Source of the DNA: Ralstonia mannitolilytica
GTDB taxonomy: Bacteria > Pseudomonadota > Gammaproteobacteria > Burkholderiales > Burkholderiaceae
Reading direction: 5' to 3'
Assembly: GCF_905397375.1 (NCBI RefSeq)
Contig: NZ_CAJPVG010000002.1
Coordinates: forward strand, 186,001 to 250,000
DNA: 64,000 bases
Shown piece by piece: positions 55,660 through 64,000 of the stretch. The position numbers and the translations under genes are program-made. The notes beneath the pieces were generated by a model. The model had not been told where the DNA came from and searched no databases. It saw only the letters and a list, made by a program, of their open reading frames with translations. Numbering within the stretch: the stretch's first letter is position 1; every line of letters starts with the position of its first letter.

Positions 55660-56316
55660 TTACTGTGCGCTGCGGGTGCCGACCACTTCGACTTCCACAC
55701 GACGGTTCGGCTGCTGGCAGGCGATTTGTGCCTTGCGCGAACCCTTGCACGACTTCGGATCAACCTTCAACTGGCGCTTGCCCTTGCCTTCCGTGTAAAC
55801 GCGGTTGGCTTCGATGCCCTTGCTGACCAGGTAGCCCTTCACGGCTTCAGCACGACGGACCGACAGGCGATCGTTGTACTTGTCCGAACCGAACGAGTCG
55901 GTGTGGCCAACAGCGATCACGACTTCCAGGTTGATGCCCTTCAGCTTCGAGACCAGGTCGTCCAGCTTGGCCTTGCCTTCCGGCTTCAGCACAGCCTTGT
56001 CGAAGTCGAACAGGGCGTCAGCAGCGAACGTGACCTTCTCGCTCGACACCACCGGGGCAGCCGGAGCGGCCGGAGCGGCAGCCGGAGCAGCAGCAGGAGC
56101 CAGAGCGCCGTCGCACTGTGCGTTGGCGGTTGCCGGCGTCCAGAAGCCATTGCGCCAGCACAGTTCGTTCGTGCCGTTCTTCCAGACCCACTCGCTCGTG
56201 CCGTTACCCCAGTTGTCGTTGACGGCCTTCTTTTCGTAGGGCACCGACTGAGCGTAGGCGGACGCAGCCATGGCTACCGCAGCTGCAGCGAACGCGAGCT
56301 TGGCAAATTTTTTCAT
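55660..56316 (-). CDS. ompA: OmpA-family outer-membrane protein
   Basis: 218 residues. Signal peptide MKKFAKLAFAAAAVAMAASA with cleavage near AYAQ. A short N-terminal region with two Cys (ELCWRNGFW, ANAQC), an Ala/Pro linker (about 72-90), then a peptidoglycan-binding OmpA C-terminal domain (LFDFDKAVLKPEGKAKLDDL, VGHTDSFGSDKYNDRLSVRR). There is no 8-strand barrel, so it is like the short OmpA-type proteins of Burkholderiaceae. GAGGAG precedes the ATG. It anchors the outer membrane to peptidoglycan. Confidence 0.9.
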   Translation of the reverse strand: MKKFAKLAFAAAAVAMAASAYAQSVPYEKKAVNDNWGNGTSEWVWKNGTNELCWRNGFWTPATANAQCDGALAPAAAPAAAPAAPAAPVVSSEKVTFAADALFDFDKAVLKPEGKAKLDDLVSKLKGINLEVVIAVGHTDSFGSDKYNDRLSVRRAEAVKGYLVSKGIEANRVYTEGKGKRQLKVDPKSCKGSRKAQIACQQPNRRVEVEVVGTRSAQ

Positions 56317-56737
56317 ATTTCTCCTCTCAGGATGAGATCACCGCAGAAGACTGCGAGCAGATGGGACGAAAACAAGTCATACATTCTTCGGAGTATAACA
56401 TTCTCGGTGTGGTGAAGGCTCCACTTCGAACAATGTCTGCCTCTTCGCTGGGGGATTGTGCCACAAGCACGCACTCCTAAAAAGCAAATATAAGCGATTC
56501 GAACGGGGCGCCATGGCCTTGTGGTGTGTACGCAACAAGGCAAAAAACAGCTCGCAAACCCTTATGGGGACTGGATCGCCGGTTTTGCCCACCCTCGCAG
56601 GGAACGTGCCCGGGGTTGAGGATGCGTCGCTCGCCGATGCAAGGAGGAGGGGGCTTGCGGCATGGTAAAATGTTCTGTTATTCGCGCAACCGCAGCGCCT
56701 TGTAGTGATCACTACGGGGCCTCCCATCGTTCGCCCA
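56317..56737. other. Divergent promoter region between ompA and gyrA
   Basis: 421 bases without a gene. On the minus strand TATACT (56392-56397) is a fair -10 for ompA. GTAAAAT near 56664 could be the -10 for gyrA. I see no operator. Confidence 0.5.
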
Positions 56738-59398
56738 ATGGATCAATTCGCCAAAGAGACACTCCCGGTATCGCTCGAAGAAGAAATGCGCAGCTCGTAC
56801 CTCGCTTACGCGATGAGCGTGATCGTGGGCCGCGCCCTTCCAGATGTTCGGGATGGTCTCAAGCCGGTGCATCGTCGTGCGTTGTACTCGATGCACGAGC
56901 TCAACAACGACTGGAACCGTCCCTATAAGAAATCCGCGCGTATCGTCGGCGATGTGATCGGTAAGTATCATCCGCACGGCGACACCGCTGTGTACGACAC
57001 TATCGTGCGCATGGCGCAGGACTTCTCGCTGCGCTACATGCTGGTCGACGGTCAGGGCAACTTCGGTTCGGTCGATGGCGACAACGCCGCGGCGATGCGT
57101 TACACCGAAATCCGCCTGTCCAAGATCGCCCACGAACTGCTGGCAGACATCGACAAGGAAACCGTCAATTTCGAGCCGAACTACGACGGCTCTGAAACCG
57201 AGCCGTCCATTCTGCCGGCGCGCATTCCGAATCTGCTGATCAACGGCTCGTCCGGCATTGCCGTGGGGATGGCGACGAACATTCCGCCCCACAACCTCAA
57301 TGAAGTCGTCGACGGATGCCTGCATCTGCTGCGCAATCCGGAAGCCACGGTCGATGAGCTGATCGAGCTGATTCCCGCGCCGGACTTCCCGACCGCCGGC
57401 ATCATCTACGGCATCTCGGGCGTGCGCGAGGGCTACCGCACCGGCCGCGGCCGCGTGGTGATGCGGGCCAAGACGCACTTCGAGGACATCGACCGCGGCC
57501 AGCGCCAGGCGATCATCGTCGACGAACTGCCGTATCAAGTTAACAAGCGCACGCTGCTCGAACGCATTGCCGAACTGGTGACGGAAAAGCGCATCGAGGG
57601 CATCTCCGACATCCGCGACGAATCGGACAAGTCCGGCATGCGGGTCGTGATCGAACTGAAGCGCGGCGAGGTGCCCGAGGTTGTGCTCAACAACCTCTAT
57701 AAGAATACGCAGCTGCAGGACACGTTCGGCATGAACATGGTGGCGCTGGTGGATGGCCAGCCTCGCCTGCTGAACCTGCGCCAGATGCTGGAGTGCTTCC
57801 TGCTGCACCGGCGCGAAGTGGTGACGCGTCGGACGGTCTTCGACCTGCGCAAGGCGCGCGAGCGTGGCCACATCCTCGAAGGCCTGGCCGTTGCGCTGGC
57901 CAACATCGACGAGTTCATCGCGATCATCAAGGCGGCGCCCACGCCGCCCGTGGCCAAGGCCGAGTTGATGAGCCGCAGCTGGGATTCCGGTCTCGTGCGC
58001 GACATGCTCTCGCGTGCGGAGAGTGAAACCGCAGGCGGGCGCGCCGCGTATCGCCCGGAAGGTTTGCTGCCGGCGTTCGGCATGCAGGGGGACGGCCTCT
58101 ACAAGCTGTCTGACACCCAGGCGCAGGAAATCCTGCAGATGCGGCTGCAGCGCCTCACAGGCCTCGAACAGGACAAGATCGTCCAGGAATACCGCGAAGT
58201 GATGGCGCAGATCGCTGACCTGCTCGACATTCTGTCGCGGCCAGAGCGCATTACGGCCATCATCGCCGACGAACTCACGGCGATCCGCGCTGAATTCGGC
58301 GACGAGCGCCGCTCGCAGATTGAGCACAATGCGACCGAGTTGGACACCGAAGACCTCATTACGCCGCAGGATCTCGTGGTGACGCTGTCCCACAGCGGCT
58401 ATATGAAGAGCCAGCCGATCTCCGAATACAGGGCGCAGAAGCGTGGCGGGCGCGGCAAGCAGGCCGCCGCAACGAAGGAAGATGACTGGATCGACACCCT
58501 CTTCGTCGCCAACACCCACGACTACATCTTGTGCTTCTCGAACCGCGGCCGCCTGTACTGGCTGAAGGTGTGGGAAGTGCCGCAGGGCAGTCGCAACTCG
58601 CGCGGCCGTCCGATCGTCAACATGTTCCCGCTCTCGCCCGGCGAAAAGATCAACGTGATCCTGCCGGTCAAGCAGTTTGACGAACAGCATTTCGTCTTCA
58701 TGGCGACGTCCAAGGGCACGGTCAAGAAGACGGCGCTCACGGAGTTCTCGAATCCGCGCAAGGCGGGGATCATCGCGGTGGACCTGGACGAGGGCGACTT
58801 CCTGATCGGTGCGGATATCACCGACGGCAAGCACGATGTGATGCTGTTCTCGGACGCCGGCAAGGCGGTGCGTTTTGACGAGAACGACGTGCGACCGATG
58901 GGCCGCCAGGCGCGCGGCGTGCGCGGGATGAACCTGGAAGAGGGCCAGCAGGTGATCGCCATGCTGGTCGCCCCGGCCGAGACCGAAGGCGACGGTGCCC
59001 AGGCTCGCGCGGGTAGCGTGCTGACAGCCACCGAGAACGGCTACGGCAAGCGCACCCCGATCTCCGAATACACCCGCCACGGCCGCGGCACGAAGGGCAT
59101 GATCGCCATCCAGACGTCCGAGCGTAACGGCAAGGTCGTTGCCGCTGCGCTGGTGGCGCCGGAAGACGAGATCATGCTGATCACGACGGGCGGCGTGCTG
59201 ATCCGTACGCGCGTGGACGAGATCCGCGAAATGGGCCGCGCCACGCAGGGCGTGACGCTCATCTCGGTGGGTGAAGGCAACAAGTTGTCTGGTCTGCAGC
59301 GTGTGGTGGAATCCGATGCCGAAGACGGCGACGGCGCTGACGGCGGCGAGACCGCTCAGGGCGCCGATGCACAGCCGGATGACAGCGCAGAGTCATAA
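56738..59398 (+). CDS. gyrA: DNA gyrase subunit A
   Basis: 886 residues. Breakage-reunion domain with catalytic Tyr122 in AMRYTEIR, and the quinolone-determining region HPHGDTAVYDTIVRMAQ, with Thr83 and Asp87 (Escherichia numbering coincides). Thr83 is the usual wild-type residue in this group, so no known resistance change is seen. The C-terminal beta-pinwheel (about 530-860) contains the GyrA box QRGGRGK (as KRGGRGKQ), followed by an acidic tail. With GyrB it introduces negative supercoils. Confidence 0.97.
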   Translation: MDQFAKETLPVSLEEEMRSSYLAYAMSVIVGRALPDVRDGLKPVHRRALYSMHELNNDWNRPYKKSARIVGDVIGKYHPHGDTAVYDTIVRMAQDFSLRYMLVDGQGNFGSVDGDNAAAMRYTEIRLSKIAHELLADIDKETVNFEPNYDGSETEPSILPARIPNLLINGSSGIAVGMATNIPPHNLNEVVDGCLHLLRNPEATVDELIELIPAPDFPTAGIIYGISGVREGYRTGRGRVVMRAKTHFEDIDRGQRQAIIVDELPYQVNKRTLLERIAELVTEKRIEGISDIRDESDKSGMRVVIELKRGEVPEVVLNNLYKNTQLQDTFGMNMVALVDGQPRLLNLRQMLECFLLHRREVVTRRTVFDLRKARERGHILEGLAVALANIDEFIAIIKAAPTPPVAKAELMSRSWDSGLVRDMLSRAESETAGGRAAYRPEGLLPAFGMQGDGLYKLSDTQAQEILQMRLQRLTGLEQDKIVQEYREVMAQIADLLDILSRPERITAIIADELTAIRAEFGDERRSQIEHNATELDTEDLITPQDLVVTLSHSGYMKSQPISEYRAQKRGGRGKQAAATKEDDWIDTLFVANTHDYILCFSNRGRLYWLKVWEVPQGSRNSRGRPIVNMFPLSPGEKINVILPVKQFDEQHFVFMATSKGTVKKTALTEFSNPRKAGIIAVDLDEGDFLIGADITDGKHDVMLFSDAGKAVRFDENDVRPMGRQARGVRGMNLEEGQQVIAMLVAPAETEGDGAQARAGSVLTATENGYGKRTPISEYTRHGRGTKGMIAIQTSERNGKVVAAALVAPEDEIMLITTGGVLIRTRVDEIREMGRATQGVTLISVGEGNKLSGLQRVVESDAEDGDGADGGETAQGADAQPDDSAES

Positions 59399-59525
59399 TT
59401 CGAAACAACTTTTGCTTGCCGTCAGGCGCAGTTCTGTCATGATGCCGGACCTGTGCGAGGCAGAGGCCGGAACTTCTGTGTGATGCGGCCGGCCTAAACG
59501 CAACGCTTATCTCAAGGGAGCAACA

Positions 59526-60086
59526 ATGCACAAGAGTCTCAAACATCTGATCGTGGTAGCCGGTTTTGCGCCGTTGTTCGCATTCGCGCAGAGCGCTGGT
59601 GGCGATGCCGACAAGACGGCAGCCATCAAGGAACTGCTGACGACCATGAACGTCGATGCGGCCATCAAGGGTCAGGGTGAGGCGCTCGAAAATGGCGCCA
59701 AGCAAGAAGCTCCGCTGGTGCTGGAGCAGGCGCTGGTCGAGAACAAGAGCCTGAACGACAAGCAAAAGCAGGCCGCTGTCGAAAAGCTCAAGAAGAATGG
59801 CGCCGTGCAGCGCATGACGGACAGCGCCGGCAAGGACTTTGAGACGGCAGCGTTCCAGAAGGACGCCCTGCAGGCTCACTATGACGCGCTGGGCAAGTAT
59901 TACTCCACCCAGGAAATCAAGGACCTGACCGCCTTCCTGAAGACACCGAGCGGCCAGAAGTTCATGGCCAACCAAGGCAAGGCCATGCAGGAGGTGTGGG
60001 GCACCGTGATGCAGAAGTACGGTCCGCAAGTCGGCAAGAAGATGCGCGACATGGCTGACAAGGAAGTGACCGCCGCCTCGAAGTAA
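59526..60086 (+). CDS. DUF2059-domain secreted protein
   Basis: 186 residues. Signal peptide to AFAQ (about residue 22), then an all-helical domain with KYYSTQEIKDLTAFLKTPSG and FMANQGKAMQEV, which is the DUF2059 core. Function of the family is not known; it is periplasmic. AAGGGAG precedes the ATG. It has its own terminator downstream and is common between gyrA and serC in Burkholderiaceae. Confidence 0.9.
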   Translation: MHKSLKHLIVVAGFAPLFAFAQSAGGDADKTAAIKELLTTMNVDAAIKGQGEALENGAKQEAPLVLEQALVENKSLNDKQKQAAVEKLKKNGAVQRMTDSAGKDFETAAFQKDALQAHYDALGKYYSTQEIKDLTAFLKTPSGQKFMANQGKAMQEVWGTVMQKYGPQVGKKMRDMADKEVTAASK

Positions 60087-60146
60087 TCGATCAAGCTGGG
60101 TGGGCGCCGGGGCCTCAATTCCCGTGGCGCCGCCAGTTGGTAGATA

Positions 60147-60187
60147 ATGGCTGTTTGGGTTTGCGCCCAGACAGCCATTTTTCTTTT
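60147..60187 (+). terminator. Terminator before serC
   Basis: ATGGCTGT pairs with ACAGCCAT and an inner TGGG with CCCA, followed by a T-rich run. It ends the DUF2059 unit 14 bases before serC. Confidence 0.85.
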
Positions 60188-60200
60188 GCCCCTTCGCCCC

Positions 60201-61337
60201 ATGAACCAAGCGGATCGAGCCCTCCAAGCCAGCCAGGCACGCGTGTACAACTTCTCCGCAGGCCCGGCGGTGCTGCCTGCCGAAGTACTCGAGCAGGCGA
60301 AGGAGGAGATGCTCTCGTGGCACGGCAGCGGCATGAGCGTGATGGAGATGAGCCATCGCGGCCGCGAGTTCGAAAGCATCCTGGCGCAGGCATTTGGCGA
60401 CCTGCGCGAACTGCTGGCGGTGCCCGACAACTACGAGATCCTGTTCCTGCAGGGCGGGGCCATCGCCGAAAACGCCATCGTGCCGCTGAACCTGATGCGC
60501 CGGTTGTCGGCCGACGCACCGAAGGCGGACTACGTCGTCACGGGCACGTGGTCGGTCAAGTCGCAGCAGGAGGCCCGCAAGTACGGGGCGGTCAACATCG
60601 CGGCCACCAGCGAGGCCCAGCGCTTTCACAAGATTCCCGATGTGTCGACGTGGCAGTTGTCGAGCGACGCGGCCTATGTGCATCTGTGCACGAACGAGAC
60701 GATTGTCGGTGTCGAATACCAGGAGACGCCGAACATTGGGCAGTCGCATGGGCGCGTCGTAGTCGCTGACGTGTCGAGCCACATCCTGTCGCGCCCCATC
60801 GACTGGAGCGGTTATCAAGTGCTGTACGGCGGTGCGCAGAAGAACATTGGTCCGGCGGGCCTGACGATCGCCATCGTTCGCAAGGATCTGCTGGGCCATG
60901 CCCATCCGCTGTGCCCGTCGGCATTCAACTGGCGCCTGGTGGCCGAGAACGGCTCGATGTACAACACGCCGCCCACCTACGCGATTTATATCGCCGGACT
61001 GGTGTTCCAGTGGATCAAGCGCCAGGGCGGCGTGGAAGCGCTCGAGACGCGCAACATCGTCAAGTCCAAGATGCTGTACGACTTCATCGACGCCAGCAGC
61101 TTCTATCGCAACGAGATCCATCCGTCGTGCCGCTCGCGCATGAACGTGCCGTTTTTCCTCAACGACGAATCGCGCAACGACGCCTTCCTCGCGCAGGCGC
61201 GCGAACGGGGGCTGGTGCAGCTCAAGGGCCACAAGTCCGTCGGCGGCATGCGGGCGAGCATCTACAACGCGATGCCGCTGGAAGGGGTGGAGGCACTGGT
61301 CGAGTTCATGCGCGACTTCGAGCGCGCATCGGCCTGA
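60201..61337 (+). CDS. serC: Phosphoserine aminotransferase
   Basis: 378 residues. Makes phosphoserine from 3-phosphohydroxypyruvate (and acts in pyridoxal phosphate synthesis). N-terminal YNFSAGPAVLPAEVLEQA, GTGTWS-like VTGTWSVKSQ, and the PLP lysine in YGGAQKNIGPAGLT. The start at 60201 is decided by alignment to the family start and by being just past a terminator. It begins the run serC-pheA-tyrA-aroA. Confidence 0.96.
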   Translation: MNQADRALQASQARVYNFSAGPAVLPAEVLEQAKEEMLSWHGSGMSVMEMSHRGREFESILAQAFGDLRELLAVPDNYEILFLQGGAIAENAIVPLNLMRRLSADAPKADYVVTGTWSVKSQQEARKYGAVNIAATSEAQRFHKIPDVSTWQLSSDAAYVHLCTNETIVGVEYQETPNIGQSHGRVVVADVSSHILSRPIDWSGYQVLYGGAQKNIGPAGLTIAIVRKDLLGHAHPLCPSAFNWRLVAENGSMYNTPPTYAIYIAGLVFQWIKRQGGVEALETRNIVKSKMLYDFIDASSFYRNEIHPSCRSRMNVPFFLNDESRNDAFLAQARERGLVQLKGHKSVGGMRASIYNAMPLEGVEALVEFMRDFERASA

Positions 61338-61426
61338 CGAGAGGCGCCGAAGCCAGGACAGAACATCGCGCAAGCGCTCACCTTGTGCACCATTGGCGAC
61401 CTCCGTTGCCGAACCCGATTCCGACA

Positions 61427-62542
61427 ATGACCAGTCAGTCAGACGATACGAAGCAAAACAAGGACGCTGCATTGGCGGCGGAACTGGCGCCGTTGCGCAT
61501 GCAAATCGACGCCATCGACAGTCAACTGCTCACGCTGCTCTCGGATCGCGCCAAGGTGGCGCAGGAAGTGGGCGAGGTGAAGAAACGCTATTCGTCGCCG
61601 GCGTTCCGGCCGGACCGCGAGCTGCAGGTCATCCGCAAGATGCAGTCGAGCAACCCGGGGCCGCTGCACGATGAGAGCATCGCCGCCATCTGGCGCGAGG
61701 TGATGTCTGCCTGCCGCGGGCTGGAGCAGGCGCTGCGCATCGGCTACCTCGGCCCCGCCGGCACATTCTCGGAGCAGGCGGTGATCGCGCATTTTGGCCA
61801 CGAGATCCAGCCGATGCCGTGTCCGAGCATCGATGAGGTATTCCGCGCGGCCGAGTCCGGTACCGTCGATTGCGGCGTGGTGCCGGTCGAGAATTCGACC
61901 GAAGGCGTGGTGTCGCGCACGCTCGATCTGTTCCTGCAGACGTCGTTGAAGATCAGCGGCGAGATTGCGCTGCGGGTGCATCACAACCTGCTGCACAAGA
62001 CCGGCGACATGTCGCAGGTGAAGGTCGTGCGGGCACACGCCCAGGCACTGGCGCAGTGCCAGCGCTGGCTGAATACGAATTACCCGAATCTGCCGCGCGA
62101 GGCGGTGTCGAGCAATGCCGAAGCGGCACGCATGGCGGGCGAGGACGATTCGGTGGCCGCGCTGGCGAGCGTGCAGGCCGCCAACCGCTATGGGCTTCAC
62201 GTGGTGCGTGCGAACGTGGAGGACGATCCCCACAACCGCACGCGCTTTGTCGTCATCGGCAATTACGAGACGGAACCGAGTGGGCGCGACCAGACGTCGC
62301 TGATCCTGTCAGTGCCGAACGAGGCCGGCGCCGTGTACCGGCTGCTCGCTCCGTTGGCCGAGAACGGCGTGTCGATGTGCCGCTTTGAATCGCGCCCGGC
62401 GCGCAGCGGCGCATGGGAGTACTACTTCTACGTCGACGTGGAAGGCCATCAGCGTGATCCGCAAGTCGCGCGTGCGCTCGAGAAGCTGCGACACGATGCG
62501 GCCTATTTCAAGGTGCTGGGGTCCTACCCGTCGGCGCACTGA
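61427..62542 (+). CDS. pheA: Chorismate mutase/prephenate dehydratase (P-protein)
   Basis: 371 residues, two enzymes plus a regulator in one chain. Chorismate mutase domain at about 20-105 (RMQIDAIDSQLLTLLSDRAK), prephenate dehydratase at about 108-290 (IGYLGPAGTFSEQAV, VENSTEGVVSRTLD), ACT domain at about 300-371 with the phenylalanine-binding FESRPARSGAWEYYF. It commits prephenate to phenylalanine and is feedback-controlled. It follows serC by 89 bases. Confidence 0.95.
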   Translation: MTSQSDDTKQNKDAALAAELAPLRMQIDAIDSQLLTLLSDRAKVAQEVGEVKKRYSSPAFRPDRELQVIRKMQSSNPGPLHDESIAAIWREVMSACRGLEQALRIGYLGPAGTFSEQAVIAHFGHEIQPMPCPSIDEVFRAAESGTVDCGVVPVENSTEGVVSRTLDLFLQTSLKISGEIALRVHHNLLHKTGDMSQVKVVRAHAQALAQCQRWLNTNYPNLPREAVSSNAEAARMAGEDDSVAALASVQAANRYGLHVVRANVEDDPHNRTRFVVIGNYETEPSGRDQTSLILSVPNEAGAVYRLLAPLAENGVSMCRFESRPARSGAWEYYFYVDVEGHQRDPQVARALEKLRHDAAYFKVLGSYPSAH

Positions 62543-62650
62543 AATCTTCGGCTCACCTCGGTCGAAGCGCTGGGCCCCCCTGAGTCGGCATCGGGCGCCG
62601 GGCACATCGGGCTACAATGCCGCTTTGCTTTTTTCCGGCAGGGCGGTGTT

Positions 62651-63547
62651 GTGGCCTCTTCTTTTTCCAGTTCCCGTTTGGTGATTGCCGGCGTTGGCCT
62701 GATCGGTGGTTCGCTGGCGCTCGCGTTGCGCCGCGCGGGTGTCGTTGGACATGTCGTCGGTGTGGGCCGCTCGGCCGCGTCGCTGGAAACGGCGGTCCGG
62801 CTCGGCGTGATCGACGAGGCTTTGCCGATGGAGGAGGCGGTGCGCGAAGCCGACATGGTCGTGCTCTGTGCACCCGTGGCGCAGACGCTGCCGCTGCTGC
62901 TCGCCATGCAGCCGCACCTGGGGCCGGAGACCATCGTGACAGACGCCGGCAGCACCAAGTCCGACGTCATCATGGCGGCCAAGACGGCGCTCGGCGATCA
63001 GGTGAGCCAGTTCGTGCCCGCGCATCCCATCGCCGGCCGCGAGTTGAACGGTGTGGAAGCAGCGCTGGCCGATCTCTATGTCGGCAAGAAGACCGTGATC
63101 TGTCCGCTGCAGGAAAATCGCCGCGCCGATGTGGCGCGCGTGCAGGGCATGTGGGAAGCCGCGGGCGCCCATTGCCACATCATGTCGGCCGTGCAGCATG
63201 ACGCGGTGTTCGCGTCGGTCAGCCATTTGCCGCACGTCCTCGCGTACGCGCTGGTCGCCCAGATCATCAATGCGGAGGACGCCGAGCTCAAGCTCGACTT
63301 TGCCGGCGGCGGCTTCCGCGACTTCACGCGCATTGCGGCATCGTCGCCCGAGATGTGGCGCGACATCTGCCTATCGAACCGCGAAGCGTTGTTGCGCGAA
63401 CTGACGACCTACGAAGCCCTGATCGGCCGCCTGAAGGCCATGATTGCCGAACGCGATGGCGATGCGCTCGAGCGCGTGTTCCGCCGCGCAAGCCAAGCGC
63501 GTCTCGCATGGCCGCAACGCACGACAGCGATCAACCAACCCGAATAA
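62651..63547 (+). CDS. tyrA: Prephenate dehydrogenase
   Basis: 298 residues with GTG start at 62651. NAD-binding motif VIAGVGLIGGSLALAL, then TDAGSTKSDV and the substrate-binding HPIAGRELNGVEAA. Oxidises prephenate (or arogenate) for tyrosine. There is no ACT domain. No histidinol-phosphate aminotransferase gene lies between pheA and tyrA, as is found in some relatives. It is followed by aroA after 27 bases, so the two are likely co-transcribed. Confidence 0.94.
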   Translation: MASSFSSSRLVIAGVGLIGGSLALALRRAGVVGHVVGVGRSAASLETAVRLGVIDEALPMEEAVREADMVVLCAPVAQTLPLLLAMQPHLGPETIVTDAGSTKSDVIMAAKTALGDQVSQFVPAHPIAGRELNGVEAALADLYVGKKTVICPLQENRRADVARVQGMWEAAGAHCHIMSAVQHDAVFASVSHLPHVLAYALVAQIINAEDAELKLDFAGGGFRDFTRIAASSPEMWRDICLSNREALLRELTTYEALIGRLKAMIAERDGDALERVFRRASQARLAWPQRTTAINQPE

Positions 63548-63574
63548 CGTTCTTGTTTTGAACTGACTGGATTC

Positions 63575-64000
63575 ATGGAACATCTCGACGTCGGCCCGCT
63601 GAAGAGGGCGCGCGGCACCATCAAGTTGCCGGGTTCGAAGAGCATCTCCAACCGGGTGCTGCTGCTGGCCGCGCTTGCGCAGGGGGAGACCACCGTGCGC
63701 GAGCTGCTCGACTCCGATGACACGCGGGTCATGCTGGACGCGCTGGGCAAACTGGGCGTCTCGGTAGGTGCGCTCGGCAACAACGCCTATCGGGTGAGCG
63801 GCACGGGAGGGCGCTTCCCGAGCAAGGCTGCGGACCTGTTCATGGGCAACGCCGGCACGGCGATCCGGCCGCTGACCGCTGCGCTTGCCTTGCAGGGCGG
63901 CGAGTACACCCTGCATGGCGTGCCACGCATGCACGAGCGGCCGATCGGCGATCTCGTCGATGGCCTGCGCCAAGTGGGCGCGCGCATCGACTACACCGGC
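63575..64000 (+). CDS. aroA: EPSP synthase, N-terminal part (3' end outside window)
   Basis: 142 residues are visible out of about 430. LPGSKSISNRVLLLAALAQG (PEP and shikimate-phosphate binding), DDTRVM and GNAGTAIRPLTAAL (glyphosate-site region with the usual Gly) are present. Makes 5-enolpyruvylshikimate-3-phosphate in the shikimate pathway. It stands directly after tyrA. Confidence 0.96.
   Translation, partial: MEHLDVGPLKRARGTIKLPGSKSISNRVLLLAALAQGETTVRELLDSDDTRVMLDALGKLGVSVGALGNNAYRVSGTGGRFPSKAADLFMGNAGTAIRPLTAALALQGGEYTLHGVPRMHERPIGDLVDGLRQVGARIDYTG

Noticed and set aside
56980..57000. Quinolone-resistance mutation in gyrA (Thr at 83 rather than Ser)
   Set aside because: Thr83 is the normal residue in Burkholderiaceae as far as I know; Asp87 is also wild type.
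56678..59080. 800-codon open frame opposite gyrA
   Set aside because: Mirror of gyrA codon bias; composition is not protein-like.
59259..61472. 737-codon open frame opposite the DUF2059 gene and serC
   Set aside because: Runs across three transcription units, including a terminator; antisense shadow.

Overview
The window looks like a chromosome segment of a high-GC betaproteobacterium of the Burkholderiaceae, most likely a Ralstonia. Reasons: the tmRNA encodes the tag ANDERYALAA; the right flank holds ompA, ubiG, gph, gyrA, serC, pheA, tyrA and aroA close together; codon use is strongly GC3-biased. Species cannot be decided from sequence alone.

Left chromosomal part (1-19.9 kb): the 3' end of alaS; two tandem secreted purine-nucleoside-permease homologues; a Fur-box-controlled TonB-dependent siderophore receptor with an intrinsic terminator inside its leader; an SPFH/NfeD membrane-protease pair; a LysR regulator divergent from an MFS transporter; a run of small metabolic genes (class II aldolase, tautomerase, threonine aldolase, Nudix hydrolase, TusA-like protein); a LysE exporter; a BvgS-like hybrid sensor kinase; and a chaperone-usher fimbrial operon whose usher is cut off after about 198 residues.

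Accessory island (about 19.93-48.95 kb): it starts inside the usher and ends next to ssrA. It is a mosaic of at least two related, decayed prophage-like elements (serine recombinase, DUF2924 protein, AlpA-like HTH, 158/159-aa protein, Bro-N antirepressor, ParB-methyltransferase). Cargo includes an HTH/PIN toxin-antitoxin pair co-transcribed with two large unknown proteins; a NYN-domain protein; a complete, lower-GC phosphite operon ptxABCDE preceded by two tandem Pho boxes; and a WYL regulator with remnants of a DUF262 (GmrSD-like) gene and a type I methylase. Several genes are chimeras at deletion junctions. One 2.49-kb segment is cleanly inverted: flipping it back restores the reading frames of two split genes. 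A shared leader motif precedes at least five island genes, and the two element copies form direct and inverted repeats that could drive loss or flipping of the ptx cargo.

Right chromosomal part (49.0-64 kb): ssrA (tmRNA); a 1252-aa DUF748/AsmA-like envelope protein; gph-ubiG; a glycine-zipper lipoprotein; an OmpA-family protein; gyrA; a DUF2059 protein; and the serine/aromatic amino-acid run serC-pheA-tyrA-aroA, the last cut by the window end.

Taken together, the host backbone is ordinary. The island is the interesting part: it would let the cell oxidise phosphite for phosphorus under phosphate starvation, and it carries candidate defence or stabilisation genes, including a four-gene HTH-PIN-750aa-405aa operon whose large proteins I do not recognise.
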